Notes: a model not told the origin generated them from the sequence alone. A DNA stretch of 64,000 nucleotides from Buchnera aphidicola (Thelaxes californica) (GCF_005080825.1 NZ_CP034852.1:136203-200202); one strand, 5' to 3'. Numbered from the stretch's first letter, positions 11,799 through 22,555 are shown. Numbers and translations: made by a program.

Positions 11799-12341
11799 AT
11801 GTTTTTTAAAAAAATTTTTTTTGGGTTTTTTACACAAATTCGGAGTTTGTGGTTAGTGAGTATAAATCTTTTTTCTAAAAAAGAAACTAAAATGTATCCT
11901 GATCAACCTATACCATTATCAAATAGATATAGAGGTAAAATAATATTAACATTAGATCCAGATGGAGAAGAAAGATGTGTAGCATGTAATTTATGTTCTG
12001 CAGTATGTCCAGTCGATTGTATATCTTTACAAAAATCTACACGTAAAAATGGTAGATGGTATGCAAAATTTTTTCGCATAAATTTTTCTCGATGTATTTT
12101 TTGTGGTTTATGTGAAGAAGCATGTCCTACTGCCGCAATTCAATTAATACCTGATGTTGAATTAGGAGAATTTAATCGAAAAAATTTAGTGTATGAAAAA
12201 AAAGATTTATTAATATCTGGAACAGGAAAAAATAACAAATATAATTTTTATAAAGTTTCAGGAGTAAAAATATCTGATAAACAAGGAGAAGTAAACAAAG
12301 ATTGTTTCAAAATAGTTGATACAAAAACTTTATTACCTTAA
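11799..12341 (+). CDS. nuoI: NADH-quinone oxidoreductase subunit I (N6a/N6b)
   Basis: NuoI is an 8Fe ferredoxin-type subunit that relays electrons through clusters N6a and N6b to N2. The 180 residues match the E. coli length. Two Cys-x2-Cys-x2-Cys-x3-Cys-Pro motifs are intact: [12 protein letters not shown] (about residues 60-71) and [12 protein letters not shown] (about 99-110). The N terminus is an amphipathic membrane-associated helix. A TAGGA box precedes the ATG. It lies 22 bp after nuoH. Confidence 0.98.
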   Translation: MFFKKIFFGFFTQIRSLWLVSINLFSKKETKMYPDQPIPLSNRYRGKIILTLDPDGEERCVACNLCSAVCPVDCISLQKSTRKNGRWYAKFFRINFSRCIFCGLCEEACPTAAIQLIPDVELGEFNRKNLVYEKKDLLISGTGKNNKYNFYKVSGVKISDKQGEVNKDCFKIVDTKTLLP

Positions 12342-12354
12342 AGAGATAAAAATT

Positions 12355-12858
12355 ATGAATATTATTTTTTATGTTTTAAGTTCATTAACTATTTTATTTA
12401 CTTTTTTTGCAGTGATACAAAATAATCCAATTAATTCTTTGTTATTTTTAATTTTTTCTTTATTATCTATATCTGGTATTTTTTTTATTGTTGGTTCAAT
12501 TTTTTCAGCTGTTTTAGAAATAATTATATATACCGGAGCCATCATGGTTTTATTTTTATTTATAGTTATGTTGTTAAATTTAAATATAAATTTTGAAAAA
12601 AAAGAACGTAAATGGATGCAAAATGTTTATAAAGATAAAGTAACTTTATTAATAATATTATTATTTTTCATTTTTATATTTTCTATATTTTTAACAAAAT
12701 ATCATAATATATTTATTTATTTTGTAGATGGAAAAGAAATTGGAAGATTTTTGTTTGGACCTTTTTTTATTATAGTTGAATTAGCTTCGATTCTCTTATT
12801 ATCGGCATTGGTTGTAGTATTACATTTTTTAAAAATAAAAAATATTTCAATTAAGTAA
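12355..12858 (+). CDS. nuoJ: NADH-quinone oxidoreductase subunit J
   Basis: NuoJ is a small membrane-arm subunit. I start it at the ATG at 12355 (MNIIFYVLSS), 167 residues, preceded by AAAGAGATAAA. An in-frame upstream start would overlap the end of nuoI without homology. Five hydrophobic helices are seen. The third carries the conserved IIYTGAIMVLFLFIVMLLN segment with its pi-bulge region, and the last carries ELASILLLSALVVVLHF. E. coli NuoJ has 184 residues; the shortening is at the C terminus. Confidence 0.95.
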   Translation: MNIIFYVLSSLTILFTFFAVIQNNPINSLLFLIFSLLSISGIFFIVGSIFSAVLEIIIYTGAIMVLFLFIVMLLNLNINFEKKERKWMQNVYKDKVTLLIILLFFIFIFSIFLTKYHNIFIYFVDGKEIGRFLFGPFFIIVELASILLLSALVVVLHFLKIKNISIK

Positions 12859-12894
12859 AATAAGTTACTTAATTTCTTTTAAGGTTATAATTAC

Positions 12895-13194
12895 ATGTTT
12901 TCTTTCAATTATGGTTTATTTGTTGCAATTACTATTTTTTGCATTGGTGTTTTTTCTCTGTGTATTAGAAGAAATTTGTTATTTATTTTAATTAGTTTAG
13001 AAATAATGATAAATGCTGTGTCTTTAGCTTTAATTTTAATTAGTGCTAATTATAGTTCAATTGATGGTCAAATTATGTATATTGTGACTTTAACAGTTGC
13101 AGCAATAGAATCCAGTATTGGTTTAACTTTGTTAATTAGATTTTATAAAATATATAATACATTAAACATAGATTTACTCTCTGAGATACAATAA
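12895..13194 (+). CDS. nuoK: NADH-quinone oxidoreductase subunit K
   Basis: NuoK is an MrpC-like membrane subunit of complex I. The 99 residues (E. coli 100) form three helices. The two buried glutamates used in proton transfer are present, in ISLEIMINAV (helix 2) and AAIESSIGL (helix 3). Its stop codon shares one base with the nuoL start (TAATG), indicating translational coupling. Confidence 0.97.
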   Translation: MFSFNYGLFVAITIFCIGVFSLCIRRNLLFILISLEIMINAVSLALILISANYSSIDGQIMYIVTLTVAAIESSIGLTLLIRFYKIYNTLNIDLLSEIQ

Positions 13195-15044
13195 TGAACT
13201 GTATTTATTTTAATTTATTAGCTCCATTGTTTAGTTTTATCATATCTATAATGTATGTAAGATTTCATTCTATAAAAAAATTTTTTGTTTATTTTTTAAC
13301 TTTTATTACTTTTAGTTCATTTATAAGTAGTGTATTTTTATTTCAATATCAGGAAAAATTACATTTTAAAAAAAATATATTACATTTATGGACTTTATTA
13401 TCATTTAAAAAAAATGATATTAATATAGATTGTATATTAGATCAATTATCTATAACTATGTTAGTCATGATTTTAGGTATTGGTTGTTTAGTTCATTTAT
13501 TTTCTCTTTGGTATATACAAAAAAAAAATGAACAAATTCGTTTTTTTACTTTAATCACTTTATTTATTTTTAGTATGTCGGTATTAGTGTTATCAGATAA
13601 TTTATTATCAATATATTTTGGATGGGAAGGTGTTGGTTTATGTTCTTATTTATTAATTGGATTTTATTATACTTCTAATAAAAATATAAATGCTGCAAAA
13701 AAGTCATTTTTAATGACTAAAATTGGTGATGTATTTTTTTTCCTTTCAATATTATTGATATATAAACATTTTCATAGCTTAAGTATATATAATATTTCTT
13801 TAATTGCAGACAAATATTCTTCAGAATATTCTGATCATTGTTATATTTTGCATTTTATTACTTTATTTTTGCTAATTGGTAGTATAAGTAAATCAGCTCA
13901 ATTTCCTTTACATACTTGGTTAATAGATGCCATGGTAGGGCCGACTGCAGCATCAGCATTAATTCATGCTGCTACTATGGTAACAGCGGGTGTTTATTTA
14001 ATTAATAGAACAAAATCAATTTTTCTTACAACACCAGAAATTTTATTTATTACAGGATGTTTAGGTATTATTACTTTATTAATTTCTGGTTTTTATGCGA
14101 TTTTTCAAAATGATATTAAATGTATTTTAGCCTATTCTACCATGAGTCAAATTGGTTATATGTTTGTAGCTTTAGGGGTACATTCTTGGAGATCTTCTAT
14201 TTTTCACTTATTAACTCATGCTATTTTTAAAGCATTATTGTTTTTATCTACAGCATCGTTAATTTTTAGCGCTTCTAAAGAACGTAATATTTTTAAAATA
14301 CATCTTTCAAAAAAGAGTATTCCTATAATATATACATCTTTTTTATTTGGTGTTTCATCTCTTCTTGCTATTCCATATATAACAATTGGGTTTTATAGTA
14401 AAGAAGCTTTATTATACGATATTGTAAATTATAATAATAAATTTTTTTATATTGGTAGTATTTTAGGTGTCTTTTTCACTTCTATTTATATTTCAAGACT
14501 TTTTTTTGTTTTATTTTATAAAGAAAATTGTAAAGTAGATAATTTAAATAAATCTATTATTAATAGTTTTCATAATTTTCCGTTATTTTGTTTAATGTTT
14601 TGTTCTACTTCAATTGGTTTACATATACTGCTTCGGCATTATTCTCTGCAATATATTTATATTGATAATAATGCACATAATGTTTATCTAAAAATTAGTT
14701 TATTTTTATTATCTATGTGTGGAGTATTTTTTTCTTATGTTTATTGGGTTTTAGAAAAATCGATAGTAAGTATTTATATGAAAAAAATGTTTTCTTATTT
14801 TAATTTTAATCTATTTTTTCAATGTAGTATTGATAAATTATATCAAAATTCTTTTATTTATTTTTTTAAATTTATTTTGAAAAAATGTAAAAAAAATATT
14901 TTTATTATTCTTTCAAATAAATTTATGTATCTCTATACATTATGTAATAGTAATGTTTCATATTATGAAAAAAAAACATTAAGGTTTTATATTAATTGTT
15001 TTATATTTATAATAACTGTTTTTTTATTAATGATTTTCATATAA
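13194..15044 (+). CDS. nuoL: NADH-quinone oxidoreductase subunit L (proton pump)
   Basis: NuoL is the distal antiporter-like proton-pumping subunit. The 616 residues (E. coli 613) contain the proton-channel core, with the conserved Glu in IYFGWEGVGLCSYLLIG, the Lys in SKSAQFPLHTWLIDAMVGPTA, SALIHAATMVTAGVYL and the Lys in HAIFKALLFL. A long Lys/Asn-rich C-terminal section corresponds to the lateral helix that braces NuoM and NuoN. A 159-bp spacer without genes separates it from nuoM. Confidence 0.97.
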   Translation: MNCIYFNLLAPLFSFIISIMYVRFHSIKKFFVYFLTFITFSSFISSVFLFQYQEKLHFKKNILHLWTLLSFKKNDINIDCILDQLSITMLVMILGIGCLVHLFSLWYIQKKNEQIRFFTLITLFIFSMSVLVLSDNLLSIYFGWEGVGLCSYLLIGFYYTSNKNINAAKKSFLMTKIGDVFFFLSILLIYKHFHSLSIYNISLIADKYSSEYSDHCYILHFITLFLLIGSISKSAQFPLHTWLIDAMVGPTAASALIHAATMVTAGVYLINRTKSIFLTTPEILFITGCLGIITLLISGFYAIFQNDIKCILAYSTMSQIGYMFVALGVHSWRSSIFHLLTHAIFKALLFLSTASLIFSASKERNIFKIHLSKKSIPIIYTSFLFGVSSLLAIPYITIGFYSKEALLYDIVNYNNKFFYIGSILGVFFTSIYISRLFFVLFYKENCKVDNLNKSIINSFHNFPLFCLMFCSTSIGLHILLRHYSLQYIYIDNNAHNVYLKISLFLLSMCGVFFSYVYWVLEKSIVSIYMKKMFSYFNFNLFFQCSIDKLYQNSFIYFFKFILKKCKKNIFIILSNKFMYLYTLCNSNVSYYEKKTLRFYINCFIFIITVFLLMIFI

Positions 15045-15203
15045 TTATACATTTTATAATAAAATAATTATTAATTAAATCTATCTTTTATGTACATCAT
15101 TACTATTTTTTATTTTCATAATTTTTTATGTTATAAATCATTTTTTCAACAAATTACTGTTATAGTAAATACAATAATACAAAATAATAGGAAATAATAA
15201 AAA

Positions 15204-16724
15204 ATGTTTTTGAAATATTTACTTTTAATTCCTTTTTGTTCTGGTGTTTTTTCAATTTTATTAGGTTTATGTAATTTAAATTTTTCTAAAATAATATGTT
15301 TATTGGGCATGTTATTAACTTTATTTTTTTGTTTGTTTTTTTATGGTATTGAACATATAAATTTAATATCTCAAAATTCTATTCATTCTCTTTTTCATTA
15401 TGAGTTTTCGACTCCTTGGATACATCAATTTGGAATAAATTTTTCTATTGGTATAGATGGTTTGTCTTGTTTGATGATTATTTTAACTTGTATATTGAGT
15501 ATTATATCAATTCTTTCTATGTGGAATTATAATAATTCAAATCAAGATCATTTTTTTTATTTTAATTTTATGTTAATGATTTCAAATATCATAGGAATTT
15601 TTATTGCTTTAGATGTATTTCTTTTTTTTATTTTTTGGGAATTATCTTCTATTCCAATATATTTTTTTATTATTCATTATGGAAAACCAACCATTAATAG
15701 AAATATAAGAATTTTTACTGCTAATCAGTTTTTAATTTATATGCAAATTTCTGGATTATTATTGTTATTAGGTATTTTAGGATTAGTAGTAAATTTTTAT
15801 CGTTTAAATCATTTTTATACTTTTGAATATGCTGTATTGAGAAATTCTTTTTTTAGTAATATTTATTTAGAATATTTTATTATGTTATTATTTTTTTTAA
15901 GTTTTATGGTCAAATTACCTATTTTTCCCTTTCAAAAATGGTTAATAGATGCTCATAAACATGCTCCAATAACAGGTTTTTTAGATATTACTGGAATTTT
16001 GTTAAAAACTTCAATTTATGGTTTATTACGTTTTAATATATTTTTTTTTCCTTATTGTTCATTTAAAATAAGCACTTTTATATTTTTTTTAGGTATTGTT
16101 AGTATTATTTATAATACTTTTATGGCTATAGTATCAAAAAATATCAAGGAAATTTTAACTTATGCTTCACTTTCACATATCGGTTTAATGCTGATAAGCA
16201 TATATAATCCTATTTCTTTTGCTTATCAAGGTATGATAATACAATTATTTAGCTCTACTATTAGTATAGCTGCTTTATTTTTAATAATCTCACAATTATA
16301 TCGTAGGTTATATACTTATGATATTTATAAATTGGGAGGATTATGGAGTGAATTACCATGGATATCTTTTTTTTCTTTGTTTTTTATTTTTGCAAATTTG
16401 AATATTCCTGGTACTGGTAATTTCGTGGGAGAATGTATGGCGTTATTAGGTTTAATAAATAATCATATTATTATTACGATTATTGTCACAATTAACATGT
16501 TTTTTTGTTCAGTTTATTCTATTAGATTATTTCAAAGTGTGTTTTATGGTGAAATAAAAAGAGTAAGTTTAATAAAAAAATGTGATTTTTATGAAATATT
16601 ATCACTTTTAATTTTATTTATATTACTAATATGTATTGGAATATTTCCTAATTGTATTTTAAATATTACTAGTCATGCAATGAACAACATCTATTATTCT
16701 TTTTCTATGATTGCTTTGAATTAA
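15204..16724 (+). CDS. nuoM: NADH-quinone oxidoreductase subunit M (proton pump)
   Basis: NuoM is the second antiporter-like proton pump of complex I. The product has 506 residues (E. coli about 509) and many membrane helices. Conserved features include the start of the core at GIDGLSCLMIILTC, the Glu in FIFWELSSIPIYF, the Lys in MVKLPIFPFQKWLIDAHKHAP and the loop NIPGTGNFVGE. A TAGGAAATAA ribosome-binding site precedes the ATG. nuoN follows after 17 bp. Confidence 0.97.
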   Translation: MFLKYLLLIPFCSGVFSILLGLCNLNFSKIICLLGMLLTLFFCLFFYGIEHINLISQNSIHSLFHYEFSTPWIHQFGINFSIGIDGLSCLMIILTCILSIISILSMWNYNNSNQDHFFYFNFMLMISNIIGIFIALDVFLFFIFWELSSIPIYFFIIHYGKPTINRNIRIFTANQFLIYMQISGLLLLLGILGLVVNFYRLNHFYTFEYAVLRNSFFSNIYLEYFIMLLFFLSFMVKLPIFPFQKWLIDAHKHAPITGFLDITGILLKTSIYGLLRFNIFFFPYCSFKISTFIFFLGIVSIIYNTFMAIVSKNIKEILTYASLSHIGLMLISIYNPISFAYQGMIIQLFSSTISIAALFLIISQLYRRLYTYDIYKLGGLWSELPWISFFSLFFIFANLNIPGTGNFVGECMALLGLINNHIIITIIVTINMFFCSVYSIRLFQSVFYGEIKRVSLIKKCDFYEILSLLILFILLICIGIFPNCILNITSHAMNNIYYSFSMIALN

Positions 16725-16741
16725 AGAGGTATTTTGTAATT

Positions 16742-18220
16742 ATGGTGTCAAATTTATTCGAAATAAAAAAAATAATACCCATATATAGTATGGTTATTTC
16801 TGTTATATTAATGACGGTTTTTATGTCATATCGAACCAACACTTTTGTTATTTTTTTAATTAGTATTTGTGGAATATTATTGTCAATATTTTCTATAAAA
16901 TTTTATCATACATTAATGGTATTACATCCATCAGTTTTATTTAAAATTGGTAATATATCTATTGAATATATGATTATATTATTAATACATAGTTTATTAA
17001 TTTGTTTATTTTCATATTTTTGGATTATACAAAATAAAAAAGTTTTGTATAAGGAAGAATTCTATTTATTTTTAATGATATCTACTTTAGGTGGTCTTGT
17101 GGTTATTATTTCTAATCATGCTTTATCTTTTTTTTTAGGGGTAGAATTAGTATCTGTTCCGTTGATAGGTATGCTAGGATATACTCTTTCTTATAAAGAA
17201 CCTTTTTATTTTTTATTAAAATATGGTGTTTTATCAAGTATAAGCTCAATATTTATGCTGTTAGGTATGACTTTAATGTATGCAGTATCTGGATCATTAA
17301 ATATTAGTGAATGGGAATTATATTTATTAAATCATTCTATTCATGATAATTATTTATTTTTATCTGGTTTTTATTTATTTATAAGTTCTTTAATTTTTAA
17401 ATTTTCTATGTTTCCATTCCATTCTTGGATAGCAGAAATATATGAAGGTGCTCCTATTATATCTTTAAGTCATTTTTCATCTGTTTATAAAATTATTTTT
17501 ATATTAATTTTATCTCATTTTTTTATTTATTTTCCAATGATAAAAAATCATTTTTTTTATTTTATTTTAGAAATTATTGCTTGTTCTTCAATATTATTTG
17601 GAAGTATTAGAACAGTTTATGAATGTGATAATATAAAGAAATTTTTTGCTTATACTTCAATTATTCAATCTGGTTATATTATTGCTATAATTATTGCAAG
17701 CTTAAATAATAATTATGAAATGAATTTTTTAAATATTAATTTTTATATGATTAGTTATTTATTAAATAGTATTAGTTTATTTAGTATTTTTACTTTAACT
17801 AATCTTATAATACATACATCATCATATAAAGATATTTCTTTAAATGATTATACAGGTTTATTTTGGAAAGAACCTTTATTAACATTATTAATGACAATAA
17901 CATTATTTTCTTTATCTGGAATTCCTTTAACATGTGGTTTTATTGGAAAGTGTTATTTATTATTGAATATTTTACAAAACGATTTTCCTATTTTAGGAAT
18001 ATGTTGTATTATTGGTTCAATTGTGAGTATTTTTTATTATTTTCGCATTATTAATAAATTTTATTCTCCTATTCTTAGACAGAATTATAAAAATAATGTT
18101 GATAATTCAATGTTGTTTATATTTGCTAAAATAGTGATAATTTTATTGGTAATATATATAATATATTTTGGGATAAATCCAAATTCTTTGATTAATTTTT
18201 TAAATAAAAATAATTATTAA
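16742..18220 (+). CDS. nuoN: NADH-quinone oxidoreductase subunit N (proton pump)
   Basis: NuoN is the third antiporter-like subunit, nearest NuoK. The product has 492 residues (E. coli about 485). It shows the conserved Glu in FFLGVELVSVPLIGMLGY, the Lys in LIFKFSMFPFHSWIAEIYEGAP, and LSGIPLTCGFIGK near the C terminus. It is the last gene of the nuo operon, so all thirteen complex I genes are present and uninterrupted. Two hairpins follow before the convergent prs gene. Confidence 0.97.
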   Translation: MVSNLFEIKKIIPIYSMVISVILMTVFMSYRTNTFVIFLISICGILLSIFSIKFYHTLMVLHPSVLFKIGNISIEYMIILLIHSLLICLFSYFWIIQNKKVLYKEEFYLFLMISTLGGLVVIISNHALSFFLGVELVSVPLIGMLGYTLSYKEPFYFLLKYGVLSSISSIFMLLGMTLMYAVSGSLNISEWELYLLNHSIHDNYLFLSGFYLFISSLIFKFSMFPFHSWIAEIYEGAPIISLSHFSSVYKIIFILILSHFFIYFPMIKNHFFYFILEIIACSSILFGSIRTVYECDNIKKFFAYTSIIQSGYIIAIIIASLNNNYEMNFLNINFYMISYLLNSISLFSIFTLTNLIIHTSSYKDISLNDYTGLFWKEPLLTLLMTITLFSLSGIPLTCGFIGKCYLLLNILQNDFPILGICCIIGSIVSIFYYFRIINKFYSPILRQNYKNNVDNSMLFIFAKIVIILLVIYIIYFGINPNSLINFLNKNNY

Positions 18221-18265
18221 AAATAATATATTAATTTTTATTTGTATTTATATTAATCAGTTAAA

Positions 18266-18339
18266 AAAAAAGCGATTAAAAAATAATTTAATTTTATTAT
18301 TTTATCAAAAAATATTAATTATTATTTTAATCACTTTTT
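18266..18339 (+). terminator. Possible nuo operon terminator, long-loop stem
   Basis: AAAAAGCGATTAAAA near 18267-18282 pairs with TTTTAATCACTTTTT at 18325-18339, with one C-A mismatch and a loop of about 40 nt, ending in a T tract. It lies 46 bp after the nuoN stop and upstream of the stronger hairpin at 18356-18404. Confidence 0.45.
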
Positions 18340-18355
18340 GTAAAAAATATATGAA

Positions 18356-18404
18356 TTTGTACATATAATAATATTTTTGTAAAAAATATTATTATATGTA
18401 CAAA
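18356..18404. terminator. Bidirectional hairpin between nuoN and prs
   Basis: A perfect 23-bp inverted repeat: the left arm 18356-18378 begins TTTGTACATATAATA, the loop is GTA (18379-18381), and the right arm 18382-18404 is its exact complement. It sits between convergent nuoN (+) and prs (-). Both arms end in A/T runs, so it could terminate transcription from either side. Confidence 0.8.
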
Positions 18405-18453
18405 GAAATAATTTTTATAAAAATTACATCAAGAATATCTAATATGACAATAT

Positions 18454-19401
18454 TTAATGTTCAAACATTTCTGATATAGATTCTTCATTACTAATTCTTC
18501 GAATAGCTTCTGCTAACATCCCGGAAAGGGTTACGGTACGTACTTTAGATAAGACACAGATATTTTTATTTAAAGGTATGGTATCACAAACAATAATTTC
18601 GTCTAACATGGAATGTTGTAAATTTTTTGATGCTTTTCCTGAAAAAATAGGATGGGTTGCATAAGCAAATACCTTATTCGCTCCATTTTCTTTAAGAGCT
18701 TGAGCAGCGTTACATAATGTACCAGCTGTATCAATAATATCGTCGACTAAAATACAATCTCTATTTTTTATTTTTCCAATTACGTGCATAACTTGAGAAG
18801 TATTCATTTCTGGTCGACGTTTATCTATAATAGCCATGTCAGTATCATTTAAAAGTTTTGCAATAGCACGAGCTCGTACTACTCCACCGATATCTGGAGA
18901 TACTACAACTGGATCATTTAATTTAATTTTTAACATATCTTCTAAAAGAATTAAGCTTCCAAAAACATTATCTACAGGTATATCAAAAAAACCTTGTATT
19001 TGTTCAGCATGTAAATCTACTGTAAGTATACGATCTACTCCTGCTTTTGATAAAAAATCAGCTATAAGTTTAGCTGTAATTGGTACTCTTGCTGATCGAA
19101 CTCTTCTATCTTGACGAGAGTAACCAAAATATGGAATAACAGCTGTTACACGACCAGCAGATGCTCGTTTTAACGCATCTGTCATTACTAATAATTCCAT
19201 TAAATTATCATTTGTTGGAAAGCAAGTCGATTGTATGATAAATACATCATGTCCTCGCACGTTTTCATTTATTTCTACACTTATTTCTCCATCACTAAAT
19301 TTTTTTACTGAAGCTTTTCCTAATTGTGTATACAAATTTTTAGCGATATAATGTGCAAGTTTTGGAATAGAATTTCCAGAAAATAGTTTCATGTTAGACA
19401 T
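18454..19401 (-). CDS. prs: Ribose-phosphate pyrophosphokinase (PRPP synthetase)
   Basis: Makes PRPP from ribose 5-phosphate and ATP, the precursor for nucleotide, histidine and tryptophan synthesis. The 315 residues match the E. coli length exactly. Visible motifs are the N-terminal MKLFSGNS, the ATP-binding FGYSRQDRR, the metal/ATP loop [18 protein letters not shown] and the PRPP-binding signature [23 protein letters not shown] ribosome-binding site precedes the ATG. It is transcribed alone on the minus strand; ispE, its usual downstream partner in E. coli, is not adjacent here. Confidence 0.99.
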   Translation of the reverse strand: MSNMKLFSGNSIPKLAHYIAKNLYTQLGKASVKKFSDGEISVEINENVRGHDVFIIQSTCFPTNDNLMELLVMTDALKRASAGRVTAVIPYFGYSRQDRRVRSARVPITAKLIADFLSKAGVDRILTVDLHAEQIQGFFDIPVDNVFGSLILLEDMLKIKLNDPVVVSPDIGGVVRARAIAKLLNDTDMAIIDKRRPEMNTSQVMHVIGKIKNRDCILVDDIIDTAGTLCNAAQALKENGANKVFAYATHPIFSGKASKNLQHSMLDEIIVCDTIPLNKNICVLSKVRTVTLSGMLAEAIRRISNEESISEMFEH

Positions 19402-19697
19402 GATTTCCTACCTTGTTTAAAAAAATTATATTTTATTTTTTTTTAAAATAATCATATTCGAATATTAGTTATAAGTAGGGTTATTTTTGTAAGATAATTT
19501 CAAAAATTTGATTTTATATAATTTTAAAATATATAATATGAAGTAATTTTTAATGTGAAAAATAAGTTTTAATTAATGAAATAATAGCATATATGTAGTA
19601 TATATATCAATTTTATTCATAAATACTAAAAATAATGATTTTTTTGATCTCTTATTATATGATATATAATAAAATTAAAAAAAAGTATTGATAAATA

Positions 19698-20771
19698 ATG
19701 AAAAAATCTATTGTAATAAAATTAGAAAAAATGTTTAATCACTATCAAGAATTAGAAAAAATGCTTTCTAATAAAGAAATTATATTAAATAACACATTAT
19801 ATAAAAAATTATCTAAAGAATATTTTGATCTTACTAACATAGTGTTGATTTTTAAAAAATGGAAAAAAAATCAACAAGAAATTTTAGGTGTAAAAACTTT
19901 ATTACAAGATGTTGATTTGCATCAAGAAGCAAAATTAGAATATAAAAATTTATTAAAAAAAAATGTAAATTTAGAAAATAAATTAATTCAATCATTAATT
20001 CCTAATGATCCAAATGATAAAAAGAGTTGTTTTATAGAAATTCGAGCAGCTACTGGTGGAGATGAATCTGCAATTTTTGCTGGTGAATTATTTAGAATGT
20101 ATGTAAGATATGCAGAACAATATTCATGGAAAGTACAAATATTAAATGTTCATGAAGGAGAAAAAGGAGGTTATAAAGAAATTATTGCAAAAATTTCAGG
20201 AAACAATGTAATGAAACGATTAAAATTTGAATCTGGTGGTCACAGAGTGCAACGTATACCTAAAACTGAAACGCAAGGAAGAGTACATACTTCTACTTGT
20301 ACTGTTGCTATTATGCCATTGGAAAAAACAACAAATAAATATGAAAATATTAATCCAAATGATTTAAAAATTGATACTTTTCGATCTTCTGGAGCAGGAG
20401 GACAACATGTTAATACTACTGATTCAGCAATCAGAATTACTCACATACCTACTGGTCATGTTGTAGAATGTCAAGATGAACGATCACAACATAAAAATAA
20501 AGCTCGCGCATTATCAATATTATCTGCTCGTATTAATGCTGCAGAAGCCAATAAAAAACATGAAAAAGAATCTGAAATACGTCGTAATTTATTAGGTACA
20601 GGAGAACGATCAGATCGAAATAGAACATATAATTTTCCTAATAATAGAATTACTGATCATCGTATTAATTTAACAGTATATCGATTGAGTGAAATTTTAA
20701 ATGGTAATTTAGACATTTTAATTGAGCCAATGATAAAAAATTATCAATCACATGGTTTATCTTCTTTTTAA
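19698..20771 (+). CDS. prfA: Peptide chain release factor 1
   Basis: RF1 recognises UAA and UAG stop codons and triggers peptidyl-tRNA hydrolysis. The product has 357 residues (E. coli 360). The catalytic GGQ lies in [18 protein letters not shown] (about residues 231-233 within it), preceded by [20 protein letters not shown]. The C terminus has [20 protein letters not shown]. The adjacent prmC, 11 bp downstream, encodes the enzyme that methylates the GGQ glutamine, so the pair form a functional operon. The 296-bp spacer upstream holds no gene. Confidence 0.99.
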   Translation: MKKSIVIKLEKMFNHYQELEKMLSNKEIILNNTLYKKLSKEYFDLTNIVLIFKKWKKNQQEILGVKTLLQDVDLHQEAKLEYKNLLKKNVNLENKLIQSLIPNDPNDKKSCFIEIRAATGGDESAIFAGELFRMYVRYAEQYSWKVQILNVHEGEKGGYKEIIAKISGNNVMKRLKFESGGHRVQRIPKTETQGRVHTSTCTVAIMPLEKTTNKYENINPNDLKIDTFRSSGAGGQHVNTTDSAIRITHIPTGHVVECQDERSQHKNKARALSILSARINAAEANKKHEKESEIRRNLLGTGERSDRNRTYNFPNNRITDHRINLTVYRLSEILNGNLDILIEPMIKNYQSHGLSSF

Positions 20772-20782
20772 TAATAAAATTT

Positions 20783-21625
20783 ATGATGATTAAAGAATGG
20801 TATATAAAAAATGTACAAAAATTAAATTGTTATCCTAATATCAAGAAAGACATATTTGTGTTATTATCGACAATTTTAAATAAACCTATTAGTTGGATAA
20901 GAGTTTTTGATGAAACAAAATTGACTTTAATGCAAAAAAAAAATCTTGATAAATTACTATATCAAAGAATGAAAAGTAAGCCACTGTCTTATATTATTCA
21001 AAACCAAGAGTTTTGGTCATTAAATTTTAAAGTAACTCAAGATACTTTAATTCCTAGAGTGGATACTGAAAGATTAGTAGAAATTGCATTATTAAAAATC
21101 AATAATAATAACAGAAAAAAATATATCCTAGATTTAGGAACAGGATGTGGAGCTATTGCATTATCTATTGCGAAAGAATGTCCTCAACATTATGTGGTAG
21201 GAATAGATAATTGTAGAAAAGCTTTAAAAATAGCTTATTATAATGCAAACAAATTAAAAATAAATAATGTGTTGTTTTTACATAGCAATTGGTTTTCTAC
21301 ATTAAAAAATTTTCGTTTTCATTACATTCTTAGTAATCCTCCTTATATTGGAGAAACAGAACGATATAGTTTAGATAAAGAATTAACATATGAACCTAAT
21401 AATGCATTATTTTCAAAAAAAAATGGTTTATCAGATATACAACATATTATTGAGAAATCAAGTAATTATTTATTAGATTCAGGTTGGTTAATTTTAGAAC
21501 ATGGATGGAAACAAAAAATTCAAGTAATGAATTTATTTTATAAAAATAATTATAAACAGATTAAGTCATATAAAGATTATAATGATTGTGATAGAGTGAT
21601 TATAGGAAGTTATAATTTTTTATAG
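20783..21625 (+). CDS. prmC: Release factor glutamine N5-methyltransferase
   Basis: PrmC (HemK) methylates the GGQ glutamine of release factors using S-adenosylmethionine. The product has 280 residues (E. coli 277). The SAM-binding motif LDLGTGCGAIALSIA (about residues 115-129) and the catalytic SNPPYIG motif (about 188-194) are intact. PLSYIIQNQEFWSLNF marks the N-terminal RF-binding domain. Two consecutive ATG codons occur at the start; either gives nearly the same protein. It is co-transcribed with prfA. Confidence 0.98.
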   Translation: MMIKEWYIKNVQKLNCYPNIKKDIFVLLSTILNKPISWIRVFDETKLTLMQKKNLDKLLYQRMKSKPLSYIIQNQEFWSLNFKVTQDTLIPRVDTERLVEIALLKINNNNRKKYILDLGTGCGAIALSIAKECPQHYVVGIDNCRKALKIAYYNANKLKINNVLFLHSNWFSTLKNFRFHYILSNPPYIGETERYSLDKELTYEPNNALFSKKNGLSDIQHIIEKSSNYLLDSGWLILEHGWKQKIQVMNLFYKNNYKQIKSYKDYNDCDRVIIGSYNFL

Positions 21626-21739
21626 TATAAAATAATTAATAGAAATAAAATGTTTTTAAATCATTTTAAAAAAATATATGAGATTTAAGAATAATTATTA
21701 AACTCATTAAAATAATAAATACATTGTACAAGAGGTAAT

Positions 21740-22555
21740 ATGAAACTTCTAATAGAAAAAATTAAACTTAATCAATCTTCTATTCTTGATTCTATTCTTG
21801 AAGTTTTATCTTTTATAAAAGATGGTGTTTATAAAAATGTTTTAATATCAGAATTTAATGAGAAGATTAAATCTTCTTCTGGAAGTTTGTTGAATGATTG
21901 TGATTCTATTGATAAATTAAGAAAAATGCTAGATATATTTTATGTTCATTGGAAGTTTGGAAGTGCTTATGGTACCTATAAAATTTCAAATATTTTATAT
22001 TTAGATGAAGTTTTAAAAACAAAACAAGGTTCAGCTTTATCTTTAGGAATAATTTTAATTTATGTAGCAAAGCAATTTAATATTAATTTAGATCCTATTA
22101 TTTTTCCAACTCAATTAATTTTGAGTTATTTTTGTAAAAAAACGAGTAAAGTATTATTAATAAATCCTTTTGATGGAGAATTTTTAGATAAAAACATATT
22201 AACATTATGGTTACAAGGAAATATTACTCCCACTGCTACAATTCAAAAAAATAATTTAAAGATAGCAGATAACTTTACAGTCATTTGTAATTTTTTACAT
22301 ACTTTAAAGTTATCTTTAATTGAAGAAAAAAACATGGTACTTGCTTTAAAAGTTAGTGATGTTTTAATAAAAATTAAACCTGAAGATCCTTATGAAATTA
22401 GAGATAGAGGATTAATATACGCGTATTTAGAATGTGATAATGTTGCTGTATCTGATTTAATGCAATTTATTGAAAGGTGTCCTCATGATCCTGTTAGTGA
22501 AATTTTAAAAATGCAAATTTATGTTATGCAAAAAAAATCTGTTATTTTACATTAA
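21740..22555 (+). CDS. sirB1: SirB1 family protein (YchA), transglutaminase-like/TPR
   Basis: The 271-residue product aligns along its whole length with E. coli SirB1/YchA (about 269), for example GSALSLGIILIYVAKQ, IIFPTQLILSYF, LINPFDGEFLD and the near-identical EDPYEIRDRGLIYA close to the C terminus. The N-terminal half belongs to the transglutaminase-like superfamily and the C-terminal half to the tetratricopeptide type. The biochemical role is not established in any organism as far as I know. Its retention next to prfA-prmC in such a reduced genome suggests a role linked to that pair or a general housekeeping function, which is inference. The start has an AGAGGTAAT ribosome-binding site. 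Confidence 0.93.
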   Translation: MKLLIEKIKLNQSSILDSILEVLSFIKDGVYKNVLISEFNEKIKSSSGSLLNDCDSIDKLRKMLDIFYVHWKFGSAYGTYKISNILYLDEVLKTKQGSALSLGIILIYVAKQFNINLDPIIFPTQLILSYFCKKTSKVLLINPFDGEFLDKNILTLWLQGNITPTATIQKNNLKIADNFTVICNFLHTLKLSLIEEKNMVLALKVSDVLIKIKPEDPYEIRDRGLIYAYLECDNVAVSDLMQFIERCPHDPVSEILKMQIYVMQKKSVILH

